Positions 29,059 to 41,281 of a stretch of DNA of 64,000 bases are shown here, in pieces. Within the stretch, counting starts at the first letter, position 1. Every line of letters begins with the position of its first letter. The translations under genes were made by a program, and so were the position numbers. The stretch comes from Neoconidiobolus thromboides FSU 785 (Eukaryota > Entomophthoromycota > Entomophthoromycetes > Entomophthorales > Neoconidiobolaceae), in assembly GCA_025603075.1 (NCBI GenBank), contig MU626289.1, forward strand, positions 62,001 to 126,000. The letters are read 5' to 3'. The notes below the pieces were generated by a model. The model was not told where the DNA came from. It was given only the letters and a program-made list of their open reading frames with translations, and did no database searches.

Positions 29059-29256
29059 ATGATAGAAATATATCAAGAAGATTAACTATAAATAAGAAAT
29101 GAGCTGACTCCTTTAGCTCAATATAAACCTACGTTTAGAGTCGAATTAAGAGAAGAGATATACTTTGAGCCTACAATTCGTACGATCATCACAATGGTAC
29201 TATGTACAGATAACGATAGTATATGTGAATGTTTTTTATCTATTACCCTTTTGTTA

Positions 29257-29461
29257 TTTTTAAAATTTGGAAATTGATTAATCAGTACATTCTTTAAGTT
29301 TGAATGTGCGCTGGTAAATGATAAATTTTATAGCCAACTACTTACTCTACCATCCTAATTTGAGACTTGTTAGTTTAACATTTACTTTACAATGAACAAT
29401 TAGCTAGCGCACATTCAAACTTAAACAATGTACTGATCAATCAATTCCCAAGTTTTAAAAA
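29257..29461. mobile_element. Fold-back element with 56-bp inverted arms
   Basis: Left arm 29257-29312 and right arm 29406-29461 are reverse complements at about 52 of 56 positions, including the block TTTAAGTTTGAATGTGCGCT. They are separated by about 93 bp with no coding capacity. This looks like a different non-autonomous DNA transposon or fold-back element; its termini do not match the ATGGGGATG family. Confidence 0.75.
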
Positions 29462-29569
29462 AGAACACTTGATAGAAAAATATATTTTATAATATAATAT
29501 TTCATTTTCCTCTATAATAATAACACATGTAATATAACAAATAAACCTAATTGTAAAGAGGGTCTCATA

Positions 29570-29860
29570 AGTTTTTAAAAAGCACCAGAATCTTCTCTCT
29601 GTTTATTATTAGGAAAAGATTATAGCTGTATCAACTCCAATCATATATGCTTTACAAAGATCTCCAACTTCTTACTCTAAAAGAAGATCTAACAAAAATA
29701 CATTATTTGGATTAAAGCTTAATTTAAAGTTACACTTAACTACAACAGAGACAAATTTGATTAAATGTACTATTGAAATGTTAAAAATAAAAATAAAACT
29801 TTTAAATTTATTTTGTAAAGTTTATTCTTATCTTTTTTAGTACATGTTAAATATATCAAA
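29570..29860 (+). repeat. Decayed coding repeat, copy 2
   Basis: Plus-strand counterpart of 3077-3470. An open reading can be followed from SKRRSNKNTLFG through LKLNLKLHLTTTE and NLIKCTIEM until a TAG near 29840. It lacks the 64-bp insertion found in copy 1. No start codon or splice context supports a living gene. Confidence 0.55.
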
Positions 29861-30040
29861 GGGTACTCAAATGCTCTGTTGGTTATTAAAAGTTCATTTG
29901 CAAAGTATCTACTATTTTTCAAAAGGATTTTTATTTTACTTCAATCAATTATATAGTTAACAATAACATATTACAAAAATTGATATTAATATAAACAGTA
30001 ACCTCTCATTAAAACACTTATTTTTATTACAAAGCACCAT

Positions 30041-30244
30041 ATGGGGATGTATTTTTTTGCTAATAATTTTACCAATAGCTTTTCCACTCAAACAACACTT
30101 GGGGATGTATTTTTGTGTTTAAGAATTTTACCAACAAATTTTCCGCTTAAATAGTACTTAAAAAATGGAAGAAATAATCAAGTCAAAAAAAACACTCCTA
30201 CTTAAAAGATAAAAAAGTGCTGAAATTGAAAAAAATACTCCCAT
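30041..30244 (-). mobile_element. Miniature inverted-repeat element split by a second copy
   Basis: Outer copy: left part 30041-30099 begins ATGGGGATGT, right part about 30201-30244 ends ATACTCCCAT, with ATAT flanking both ends. The break falls within its ACTTAAAA core, where the inner copy is inserted. Confidence 0.85.
30100..30200 (-). mobile_element. Miniature inverted-repeat element, inner nested copy
   Basis: 101 bp, begins TGGGGATGTA and ends ACACTCCTA. Bases around the insertion show duplication of CT or, counting the end bases, ACTT. Same orientation as the outer copy. Confidence 0.85.
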
Positions 30245-31470
30245 ATTTAAATCTAAATTTAAAAGTATGAATAACTTAATGTAATATAATTTTATACTTT
30301 AAAATCCTTTATCAAATAATGATCAAATATAGCAGAATATATAATATAACAGAATGATTAATTTAATTTAATTAGAAATATATTGATTAAACTACAAAGT
30401 CACCGTTTTTGTATAAACTAAACAAAAATGAATAAGTGTTTTTCAAAGCTATTTTATTGCCTTTATTACTTTAATGCTTCAAGCTAGGTTGTTATTAACA
30501 TTAAAATTAGTTGATCAAACATCTAGTTTTTCATTTTTATTTTATTTAATGACACATATATTCATTAGATTTATAGTATCTTTTGGTTATTTTATGCAAT
30601 CAAAATATAAAGTTTAGATTTTTAATACATGTTTTATTTTTTATTTCAACTACTAATGCCCAAATAATTTAGAAACAACTTTCTAAATATTTGTTTTTAT
30701 TACTTTTATATTATTTTGTGTATGTAAAATATTGCGTTAATTTGTTTAACAAGATAACATTCTAAAATTGCTACCTTATTCTGATTATATTCTTATTGAA
30801 TGTTCCTATTTTAGACTACTAAAATAACAGATACTACCATTTCTTTGGTAACTAACAATTATGTTCTGCTTTTAATATATTATATTGTGCTTTAGTTGAC
30901 TTTTTAGCTTACTTTTAAAGTGATGCTATGGAGTAATTTTGAAAATGCAATAATTCCTCCGAGTTAAATAATGTTTGAATTTGAGTGGTTCCAAACATAT
31001 TTAATTATATTATATACCAAAAACAATGATTAAATACTAATATATGTACATATTGATCATATACTATTATCAATTAATTGAATTCATATTAATTGAATAT
31101 CATTTATTAAAAAATCTTGGACATTTTATTAATGTTATACTGTAATAATTTAATTTATTAATATAGTTTTTTGTTGGATAAATTAATAATGTACATTTAA
31201 TAAATTAAATACTACTGAAATTTCCTTTTTTAACTTAAAGATAACAAATTCAATCTTCTAATTGAGCATCTGATTTTGCGTACAAAACAAACCGGTTCTT
31301 AAAAGATTAATTAAGTAAAAATAGAAAGTGCCATTGAAAAGGAGGAAAAAAATATATAAACTAAAAATTGAAATCAAAATAAAACAGCTTTTTGCTTTTT
31401 CACCTCTCCATTTTCAAAATATTTATTTTTTTATCCTAAATATAATACCAACTAATAATACTTACATATA

Positions 31471-32052
31471 ATGTCTTTCGCTTGTTTTAACTACACAAAT
31501 AATATCTTTGCAGTCGACGCTAATAAAGATAATTACCTCTTAGAAGGATTATCATTTAATCAAGAGGCTTCTAAATGGATTAAATCGGAACCAAAAGAGC
31601 ATTTCCCAACCCCTCTATTAAGTAGCAGCGATTCTTTATCTGATTTGGACATTGATACGTTTACTTTTGATGGGTCTTCTCATTTACGTTTAGACGGATA
31701 TAATGATGACTTAAAGAAAGAATCAAACCAAATTAATGCCGAAGCTAAACTGATAGTAGAGTTTAAGCGTAGAGTAAGTCCATATTTAAGTGTCCATATT
31801 GAGGACAGTGCTATTTATAAAATATATTCAAGCCACCCTTCGTTATCTGAAACCTTTTTATTTTTTGCTATTTGTGCAAGTGCCTCAATTATAGGTAATA
31901 ACTATGGTCCAAAATCAGAAATAAGTATAAATTATTACTCAAAAGCACTGGAGTTAATGGAAAGCATACCGAAGAAATCAAGAGATGAGTCTTATTTTAA
32001 TGGTATATTCGTTATGCAATATTTGGGTGAATACTTATTAAGGACCCTATAA
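31471..32052 (+). CDS. Short protein resembling part of a fungal transcription-factor regulatory domain
   Basis: An ATG-initiated frame of 193 residues. The N-terminal 90 residues are Ser/Asp-rich. Residues 95-190 contain SETFLFFAICASASI, then YYSKALELMESIP and SRDESYF, resembling the start of the middle homology region of fungal Zn2Cys6 regulators. There is no zinc-cluster domain. The minus-strand gene at 37388-38071 carries the same block (ESFLFFSIC, YYSSAIELMSTI, SRDSIYY) and also stops soon after it. Just downstream, 32131-32222 encodes NLIHVESDIVLTLYFIHSL in an open frame, possibly the next piece of the same domain, but no clean splice links it. It may be a truncated gene or pseudogene. 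Confidence 0.5.
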   Translation: MSFACFNYTNNIFAVDANKDNYLLEGLSFNQEASKWIKSEPKEHFPTPLLSSSDSLSDLDIDTFTFDGSSHLRLDGYNDDLKKESNQINAEAKLIVEFKRRVSPYLSVHIEDSAIYKIYSSHPSLSETFLFFAICASASIIGNNYGPKSEISINYYSKALELMESIPKKSRDESYFNGIFVMQYLGEYLLRTL

Positions 32053-34357
32053 AAAAAATATCTTTGTACTTTGTTTAATAAATTATTTTAATATTAATCG
32101 TTCATTACTTCTATGTCTTTGGTTTTGTAGAATCTTATCCACGTGGAATCTGATATTGTTTTGACATTGTATTTCATTCATTCCTTGACTGTTGTACACG
32201 CTATAATTAGTATTCAAATTTAATATTTTATCATTTTAATATTCTTTAAGTTTTCGAAGTACTATTTCCAAGAATTATAGAAATAGAGTAAGGTTCTTCC
32301 GATATAACCCAATGATTTGTGCTGAACCTCCATTTACTTTTGTTAATTTGATGAAATTGGATTAACCATAACCAGTTTAAAAATAACATCTTGGTCACTT
32401 GGTAATATTATTCCTGGTAAAACTTTTATGACTTAATTCGGTTGATTGTTTTTTAATTCGACATCCAAATTCTATTACTACTATTCTAAAATTAGCAAAA
32501 CGGCTCTATTATCTGTGATCTTAATAATAATTTATACCATCTTGCATAAACAACTTATAGCTATGAGTAAGTTAATAAAACTTACAATTATTTATAGAAC
32601 ATAACTTTTTGTTTTGTAAATGTTAAGAGAGCTAAAAATAGTCTATTGTACATATACTATCAAATAATCAAATACAAAAAGAATTCGCTATATCAATTAA
32701 CTTTCACTCAACACTGAATTAAACTTTAATAAAACAGCAGTTTGGTTTTGAACTGGTATACACTAATTATCTCCAGAAAATTTTTGTTATTTGAAATTTA
32801 TTCATTATTAAAATTTACTTAAAATTAGCATTATAAACCGGGGCATATTATCAGATTTTATGGATTCAATATAAATAATGGTGTATTAAAAACTCTTTTT
32901 AAGTACACTTACACTTTAATTTAAAAGCAATTGCTGTTTCAATGGAAACCCTTTTAAGAAATTTAATATGTTTAACATACGTATTATACACCCTTGAACT
33001 GATTAAGTGGAGTGAGAATTTTATCTTCAAATATAAAAGTACCCATGGCTTAAATTTTTACTTGGTGTTATTAGTATATTCTATTCATTTAAATTTCCGC
33101 TTTTTGCACCATTTGTCTATGTTACGATGCATTTATCTTTTTAACAATATAAATTTAAAAAAGAAATATTTTAAAGTTTTACTTATTATTTTTCTTTCTC
33201 AAGCATTAAGGCAAGTATGAAAATTTTGATAAAAAAATTGGACAATATTGTAAAAATAAAACCATAATTTTATTTTTCTAGTATTTTTTAATACACCGCG
33301 GTTGTAGTAAAAAAAGATTTAAATAAACTGATATGATAAAATTGAATATAATTTTATACAAAACTGATCAAAATTTAAAATATTGTAACGAAAATTCTTA
33401 ATTTTTTCACTTCAGTTTGTTTAAAAAATTCCCTACAATAGTCGTAATGTGTTAAAAATATCGTGTATAAAAATAAAAATTATATACTACAAAATTATGA
33501 ATGGGATCTATCATAATTAGCATCCAACAGTTATAAGACTACACTCAACTTAAGGCGAGAAGTCGGTATTTAAGTCTTAATATCACAAGTTTAAAGGCTT
33601 TAATAAAATAATATCTATATGTATTAAAAACCTAAGCTTACAATGTTCCAAAAATATAATTACTAGTGAGAAAATACATGTTTCAAGTTTGTCTCAGCAT
33701 CAATCAGTAGAAAATTTGCACTAAATAATTACTATTAAATTTTATTAAAATTTTTTGGCATATTTAAATGATAGTATAGTTTATTAAACTGCCTTTAAAC
33801 TTATTTTTGTACCAAGTCTGGTACCAAAGTTTCAACTAACTAGTTTTAATATAATATCATTTAACTAAAGGTATAGATATTAATCCTTCCTTTTACTTTT
33901 ACTTTAATTCAAAGGTTTTATTTCAATAAGCTTTTATGTTTGTAAATTTTAATTTAGTGCTAATTCCTTAGTAGAATTTATTATACAATTAAAAAATGCC
34001 TTTGCTTACAAATTCTAGTGCAAACCTATTCAAACTTGTCAAGCTTCAGATTTTTTTTATAATTTTGAAAAATAAATTTACTGAAATAAATTTACAACAT
34101 TCACTTTCCTATTTTAGTGACTGTAAATAGCTAATAAATAATTCCATCAAATAAAAAGAAGGAATTTTATGCATCATTGGGTAAATTTTCTTAACATGAA
34201 AGTAAATGGTGTCAACAAACTTAACTAATAACGGTAACAAAAGTTATTCGGAAAATAAAAAACAATATAAACTATATAAAACATAGTAACAGTGAAGATT
34301 GAAATAGTTTGAATGTTTTTTTATTATATTTAGATTATAAGCTAATTATTATTAACA
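32053..34357. other. Gene-free interval with possible transcription-factor relic
   Basis: Apart from the possible relic at 32131-32222 no convincing coding sequence. The ATG-initiated 92-residue frame at 32942-33220 is very rich in Leu, Ile, Phe and Tyr codons, as expected by chance in AT-rich DNA. Confidence 0.5.
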
Positions 34358-35567
34358 ATGAAGTTTAGTATTAATGGTTTAAACGAATGTAGTTGTAAAT
34401 TAAGTGATGAAAAGTGTAAAGAGTGTGTTATAAATGTAGACAATTCATTTAGCAATAATAATAAAGTAAGCGATATAAATGCTAAGGATTTAAATGATCA
34501 ACCAATATTTCCATATACAAGGCCTAAAAGTAATGTAACAAGGCTTCGCGCTAGCTATTGGTCCGAATTCCTTACATCTAACAATAGGACAGAGCGTAGG
34601 CTATTTTTATGCTTAAAATCTTTCATTTTAGCACAGACAGTGGGCATTATTTTCTTTGTTTTAAATATTTTATTAACTTATTTAGGCGATTAACTTGGCA
34701 TTATTCATTATAAATTTAGTCAAACAGACATATATATCAAGTATAGTTATTGCTATTTTATTTATTCCAAAGACTATTTTTGGCACTTTATCATCAAACA
34801 GTAATGGTAGAAAATATTTAGGAATTGTAATATTAATTAATAGCCAGTAGTTTAGTTTACTAATCTCACTTTAATAGCTTGCTTTTTTGATTATACTATG
34901 GGAATCATGGACTGCCTTTCATGTTACTTTATTAGTCTATCAATCCCGTGACGAAGCGTTAAAAATTTTAGTTGATGGTGTAATCGAAGATAAACCCCTT
35001 TTAATATCGATTTTATTATTATATGGAATTCATTTAATATTTTCAGTTATATTAATCTCGCTAGTTTTAATATGGTATTTAAGCCCAGCGTTCAATAATT
35101 CTAGTTGGGATTTAAATCCTTCAGCGTTCAATAGTAGGGAAACTGAAAGGGAGAGCGAAAAGTTAAATAAGCTGAAGTTGGCTTCAACCACAACCCCAAA
35201 GTCAGTTATTGATACTAATGATAATGGTAATAATATTTACCTAAAGCCAAATATGGATATCGAAACAAATATTAATAAAACAAGCGAAAAAATGAGGCCA
35301 GAATCCGATGTTCCAACCATACTTTTAGATCAAAGACTAAATCTATTAAATCCAAAAAGTTTAGAGGCAAGTCCACTTAATTCAAATTTGAAGGATTTAG
35401 CAAACAACATAGATCCTTATTTAAATAATTTAAAGTATCAAATTAAGCTACAGTTGTTAAAAAGATACTCAGAGCCATTCGAAAAAGGCCTAGATTCAGA
35501 CATCAAGAATTCTAGGTGGTCTGCTAATCCAGGTGAATTTAATAAGGAAGAATTTGAACATTCATAA
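34358..35567 (+). CDS. Multi-pass membrane protein with polar tail, unknown
   Basis: Coding is supported at both ends. A first exon from 34358 has a Cys-rich start (CSCKLSDEKCKEC), a polar linker and a hydrophobic segment. A last exon from about 34886 to 35567 encodes hydrophobic helices (for example LISILLLYGIHLIFSVILI) and a Ser/Asn-rich hydrophilic C-terminus of about 150 residues. Between them lies another hydrophobic, in-frame stretch (about 34689-34855, with LVKQTYISSIVIAILFIPK). Candidate introns are 47 nt (GTGGGC donor) and 32 nt, both weaker or shorter than others in this window, so exon borders are uncertain. Likely four or more membrane helices with a cytoplasmic tail. No family recognised. 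Confidence 0.5.
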
Positions 35568-37387
35568 TAATCCAATTCTATCATTTAACATTAATATAAC
35601 AAATTCAACTTATTTTAACTTATGCTAGTAGTTTCTAATAAAACAATTAATTATTTAGTGAATGAACCTATGTTTAATACTTGATAACATTATACGAATA
35701 TAATTACATAATTATATAATTATACTATATTTTTATATAGAAAAATAAAACCATTATTTAAAATTAATAAATATATAAAGTTTGATCATAAGCTATTGCT
35801 ACAGCAAAACCACACTTGAAACTTTTCTCAAAAAAAAGTCATTTATATGTACGGTGCAATAATGTACCTCTACAATTCAATATAAAATAGGTCATTTTAA
35901 TTCTATTTTTAAATAATTTGTATATAATATATTAAGAAATATTCGGCAACCATCAAAATATTTTCCAAGATGACATATAATAATAAAATGGTATTTAATA
36001 TTTCCAAAATAATATAAAATACCAGCATTAATTTATATTTATATATTTAAAGAAATCCTGAGCCTTATTGAGTAAATGCCTATTAGTTTGGATAGAATGA
36101 TTAAAGAGAATTGATCATTTAAAAAGAACTATACAACTTTAACGATAGTCTTAAGACGCCTAATGGCCTATAAAGATCCTTTATTCTAGACAACAAGGTA
36201 TTTGTAAATTAATATTTTTAAAAAGATATAAAAGTTATAAAAATATTTAAAAAAGCATGTGATGTGAAAGCGGATCAACTTTTTTTGTAGAATTTTATTC
36301 CCAAAGGCTCAAGAAATTTAAGATTAAATATAAACGTTGAAAGATAGCTCAGACCTTTTGTAGATAGAAATATTTATATATTATAGTGGTGCAATCAAAT
36401 CACTTTCAGTCGAAGTATAATAATATTTGGATTTCTATGTAAGGTATAAAGCTGATATTAGAACTAGTAAAACATAATATATATATTAGTTAAAAGTATG
36501 ATTATTAATTTGTATTTAAAATTAAGTAACTTTTTTATAACATTAAACTATATTTCTGTAGATTGGACAAATTTATCAACAAACCTCAGTTTATTCTCAA
36601 ACCTTTATCAGGTAATTTAGCATCTTTACACAGTATAATTTAGCTATTTCATATTATTTAAATATCATCATTAGATGTAATGAAAATAGCTTATAGTGGA
36701 AAGAATATAATAACTATTCACTAAACAATTCTTTATAATCATGTTCTAAAGGTTTAATATAATACAACAGTTATATTTTACCAAGTCTAAGCATTTATTT
36801 TAAGGAAAATAGTAAAAATTAATGTGGAGAATTAATAACGAAATCATTGTATGTGGAATAATCAAAGTATTCATTCTATAAGAATAAGTGAGTTAAAAGT
36901 TTCTAAATAGGCACAGTAAATGCTTGGTCAATATAATTTAAATCACTTAATAAGATAGTTTGGTATAGATAACTAGGTCATAAACAAGTTTTTAAGCTTA
37001 GCAGTAATATTGTTAATGTGATTATATTGTTTACTTATTCTATCTTTTATCAAACCAATCTAAAATCTTTCTTAGGCCATCAAACGCCCATGTACTAATT
37101 TTGAAATTTTTTAAAGCAATTGTCACTTTAACAAATATCGATTATAATACCAACTATAATATCAATTATGATATTGAATATTATAATAACAAAGTTATTG
37201 CTATATTTGAATTGACCTCATTTTTAAGAATTATACTTATAAAATTTCATTTTTATACTAAACAAAATAACAGAGTCAATATTAAAAAATTAAGGTAATT
37301 TATTATAAAATAAATCTAAATGGGAAACGATGGGAAGGAGGAGGGATAAGCGAACGAGAGTAAATCTTATGATTTTATAAATAATTT
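35568..37387. other. Gene-free interval
   Basis: About 1.8 kb of AT-rich sequence. A 65-residue plus-strand frame at 37101-37298 lacks an ATG and is dominated by Asn/Ile/Tyr codons; judged random. Confidence 0.55.
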
Positions 37388-38071
37388 TTAATACAATTTG
37401 TTAACAATGCTGATATCTAAGTAGATTTTTATAAATTCCATGAGGCCACATGAAAAATAATAAATAGAGTCCCTTGACTCATGCTTAATTGTTGACATTA
37501 ATTCAATTGCTGATGAATAATAATATGTGAACATAGGTCCTTTTATGTCTTCTGTTTTAAGCATTATCGACATTGAGCAAATTGAAAAAAATAAAAAGGA
37601 TTCGGTAGGCGTAGGTGTACCGCATTGTAGTCTATTAATGATGTCATAAGTTATTGCATCTTCGTATACATGATTGATATTGGTCATATAATATTCGAGT
37701 AAATCGTATTCTGATAATCCTATTGCTTGTTCGCTGTTGAAGGAAGTGACTGAACCTGGAGAATCTGGTAGCATTGAAACTGATTCAGGGGCTTCAAAAG
37801 CTCCTTGAGTGCTTAGCATATCTTGATTATGAAGATAGTAGCTATTATTACTAGTTGAATGGGATGGATAAGGAATGATAGATGGATAAGTTGTGGTGAT
37901 ACTTAAATGAGATCCCTTTTTTGATTTGTTTTTTATGGTACTAGCAGATTTATTATGAGATTTAACACTATCAAACCTAGTGTTGACAGATTTGTTATTA
38001 GGGGATTTATTTGAAACTTTAGCCTCGTAAGGAATGAAAACAGTGTTATTATACTCTTCAGTTAGGGTCAT
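37388..38071 (-). CDS. Short transcription-factor-domain-like protein, paralogue of 31471-32052
   Basis: A single exon; an upstream in-frame ATG exists at 38116 but its 15 extra residues are hydrophobic low complexity, so the second ATG (MTLTEEYNN) is preferred, giving 227 residues. The first 120 residues are Ser/Asn/Lys-rich. The C-terminal 90 hold ESFLFFSICSMSIM, YYSSAIELMSTI and SRDSIYYFSCGLMEF, matching the plus-strand gene 5.3 kb away in order and spacing. No zinc-cluster motif and no DNA-binding domain. It could be a cut-down regulator or a decaying duplicate. Confidence 0.5.
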   Translation of the reverse strand: MTLTEEYNNTVFIPYEAKVSNKSPNNKSVNTRFDSVKSHNKSASTIKNKSKKGSHLSITTTYPSIIPYPSHSTSNNSYYLHNQDMLSTQGAFEAPESVSMLPDSPGSVTSFNSEQAIGLSEYDLLEYYMTNINHVYEDAITYDIINRLQCGTPTPTESFLFFSICSMSIMLKTEDIKGPMFTYYYSSAIELMSTIKHESRDSIYYFSCGLMEFIKIYLDISIVNKLY

Positions 38072-39879
38072 TATGTATATTATGGTATTAAACACTAAAT
38101 AATAATAATAAAACAAATAAGTTTAAATTTAATTTTTGTCTTTTCTTGCCTATTTATATCTCTTTTTTTTGTTATCAAAGCTTATTTTTTATTAGTATAG
38201 GATTTGATGTAATAAAATGAAAACGACGGGCCTTAAATTGTAATTGGAAGTTACCAAACTTAATAAATTTTTATTTAGACTAAAAATGTACAAAAATATT
38301 AAGATATTTAGAATGTAGTACAAATTATTATTATAAATAGGTCAGTCAATTAATAAGTATATCAAATGATTATAAAAATAATTGGTTGAAAATATTTTCA
38401 AGCTCTGAAATAGTACTTTATTGGCTATTTTGTATTAGTGAAAACCTGTTTGTTTTTTATTTAAATATAGACAGTGCTATTACTATATTTCAATGCGTAA
38501 CTTATTAACTTTAGATGTTGCGAATTAAAAATTCTGCAAGGTAATGTGGAAATTAGAAACCCAGGTTTGTAATTGATTCAAAATAAAAAGTATTTACAAG
38601 ATTAAATACAAACAGGTAGAATCTGCAGATTTATTACAAAGATAGAGATTTATTATAAATATCCTTTATTACTTTGATAAACTTTTGGAAATCGATAAAT
38701 CACTGCCTTACCACATGGGGTTTTGTACTTTTTTTAAATTTTTAAGAAAAATAATATTTAGAATATCACTATGCTCAATAACAGGTTTTTTATGACTTTA
38801 TCTCGCTCAAATTTACTCGGAATTAATTATTTTTAAAAAATACTATCCTATAAAAAATTAGAGCAATTATTGGCTATTTTTACTCCCATATAAATTTTAT
38901 CGCTGTTTTTTTTTTACTTTTTTCTTTGATTTAGTTAAATTACCTAATGCTTTATAATTATATTGATACTTATAATAAATAGATTGACAGTACTTTTTAT
39001 ACAAATTTAAAGGATTTCTATTAAATAAAAATAGACTAATATGCTATATCTATGGATGATTATTTGGTATGTGAAATAAAAGTGAAATAGTGTAATTAGA
39101 GATTCCCCAATTATTCCAAGCAACCTATTTAATGACATTAGTACTCAATCCAAGTTCGTTAAAGATAATTAGCTGAGCTTAAAGTGGGAAGGAATTATGC
39201 TGGATATTATAAGCCATAAAATGCTATTGAGAGAAGCCGAAATATGGGTTTCTAAGTGCAGGGCCTTTGACTGCCTAATTCCTTTTAATGTTTAGTTGCT
39301 GAATAACTGATTTAAAGAATATACTGAAGGCCATTTAATAAATGTTATATTAGCAAACAGTTGAGCTTTAAAATGTAGTATTACACTAAATACCACGTGC
39401 TTTTTGTGTAATCTTTTTCCGCTCAATTAGCTTGTTAAGGGAATTGAGCGCAATTTTTTGGCTTTCTTACATCCCAAATTTGACAAAGCATTTAAAATTA
39501 TGGATAAGAATTAAGTCTATAAAAAGTAGATTATTACTCAAACGCGGTAATATTCGAAGATATAAATTAGAGGAAATTCTTTCAAAATTGAATACTATAA
39601 TTATCAAACATGTTTAATTGTGGAAAATTAAAACAGAAATATAAACTTCTTTAAAGCCTTTAAGAATTATACTTAAAATTATCTTATTAAGGTATATTTC
39701 GACTTTTGAACCTAAGGTATTCAACATAATAGAAAAGAAAATGACAATAGTATTACAAACAAAATAAACCCAGTCGTTATCAAAAAAACTAATTTTTAAA
39801 TAGCTATACTTGTTATGCATATATGAAATCGGTATCTTACCAAAAAAGTAAGGACGATTCCTACTTTTACTTTGAAGAT

Positions 39880-39982
39880 ATGGGGGTGCTTTTTATGGTT
39901 TCATCACTTTTTCCATCATTTAAGCACTATTTGAGTGGAAAAGCTATCACTAAAATTCTTAAATAAAAAAATCCATCCCCAT
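39880..39982 (+). mobile_element. Miniature inverted-repeat element
   Basis: 103 bp, ends ATGGGGGTG / CATCCCCAT. Internal TTTAAGCACTATTTGAGTGG and ATTCTTAAATAAAAAAATCC follow the family order. Confidence 0.88.
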
Positions 39983-40349
39983 CTATTCTTTAAGGATAAA
40001 ATATCTTTAAATGTAAATGAGGTATAAAAACAAGAAACCTATTTTTAGAACAAAGGATATATTGATTTTTATCTCATTACTTAAAATTTATCATAACTTC
40101 TACAATCATTAAATTGTCTATTTTACAAGCATTATAAATATCCATTATATAAAGCGAAATCTTCCTTTTAAGTAAAGCTCTTTTAATTACAAGTATATTT
40201 AACCTGACTTCTATGTATTTAGCTATTACTTTTTGGGACTTTATTTTCTGTAAACTATGAATTAAAGTGTCATTTTGAAAACATTATAAACATTTACACA
40301 AAACTAAATAATTATTTTTAATTTCACTATTATTCTGCGTATTATTATT

Positions 40350-40387
40350 TAAGTTTAAAGTTTAAAGTTTAAAGTTTAAAGTTTAAA
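40350..40387. repeat. Tandem repeat, 7-bp unit
   Basis: Five copies of AGTTTAA/TTTAAAG head to tail. Confidence 0.95.
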
Positions 40388-40414
40388 TCAAAGCAAATAA
40401 GAATATAAATAATC

Positions 40415-40509
40415 AGGATGTCTCTTTTTCTTCAAGATCCGCTAACACATTTTCCACTCAATAGTGCTTAAAAAATGAAAAAAAATGACAAAGTTAAAAA
40501 ACACTCTTA
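40415..40509 (-). mobile_element. Miniature inverted-repeat element, diverged
   Basis: Starts CAGGATGTCT and ends AACACTCTT. Internal TTTTCCACTCAATAGTGCTT matches the family core in reverse. Confidence 0.7.
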
Positions 40510-40533
40510 ATAATTTTAATAAAAATTCAATAT

Positions 40534-40618
40534 ACGGGGATGTATTTTGTTTAATGATTTTACTAACTTTTCTTCCAAATTGCACAAAAAGCGGAAATAA
40601 TGATGAAACCAAAATAAC
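40534..40618 (-). mobile_element. Miniature inverted-repeat element, partial
   Basis: The left end ACGGGGATGTATT is intact. The interior is shortened and the right end, near ACCAAAATAACTT, has no CATCCCCAT-type terminus. Confidence 0.6.
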
Positions 40619-41181
40619 TTTATATTATAATCAAAAGTATTAATATTTAACGTGGTTTTTTAAGTGATAGCTATCATGAAGTTTAATGTCTGATTTTAAT
40701 ATATTTAGATAAAATTGATCTTAGTTTTGATATTTATAAATAATTTTTGAAATAATTTTTACAAAGTTAAAATCATACATATTATTAATTCAATTTGGTT
40801 TAAAGACTATAAATTTATTTGAACTTTTATACTTGTTTGAATAGTTTATGATAAAATATTAATATTATTTAATTTAAAATGCTTGTATTAGTTATAAAAA
40901 GCTAAATTTAAAAAAGTATATAAAATATAAAATTATAACAATAAGATCTAAATAAAAAACACAAAGCTGATATAATTAATAAACTTTAAGTTATATAATT
41001 AAAACTAATTTTAACTTATAAGCATAAAGTATAATAAAAAGTAAGTTATATAAAACATCACAAAAACAAAACATTTGTTGACAAATTGTATAAAATAATA
41101 ATAAATATAACAGAAATTTTAATTCAATTTAAAATTATAATGTTATAATAATTATTTTCAAAAGCACAATAATTTAATAAT

Positions 41182-41281
41182 ATGGGGTACTTTTTTTGGC
41201 TTCACTTTTTCTATCTTTTAAGCACTATTTGAACGGAAGAATTGTTAGTAAAATTCTTAAACGCAAAAATACATTTTCCAT
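41182..41281 (+). mobile_element. Miniature inverted-repeat element
   Basis: 100 bp, ends ATGGGGTAC / CATTTTCCAT, flanked by ATAT on both sides. Core TTTTAAGCACTATTTGAACG. Confidence 0.85.

Larger units (their letters stand above)
28236..31470. other. Gene-free repeat-rich interval
   Basis: Holds four miniature elements (two of them nested), one fold-back element and a decayed coding repeat, all listed separately. From 30245 to 31470 nothing beyond AT-rich sequence was seen. Confidence 0.65.

Noticed and set aside
32942-33220. 92-residue hydrophobic ORF
   Set aside because: Dominated by AT-rich codons (Leu, Ile, Phe, Tyr), no family resemblance and no neighbouring exon.
37101-37298. 65-codon frame before the minus-strand paralogue
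   Set aside because: Starts without ATG; Asn/Ile/Tyr repeats typical of random AT-rich sequence.
39432-39820. Two overlapping short ORFs on opposite strands near the element at 39880
   Set aside because: No homology, chance composition, and overlap of opposite frames.
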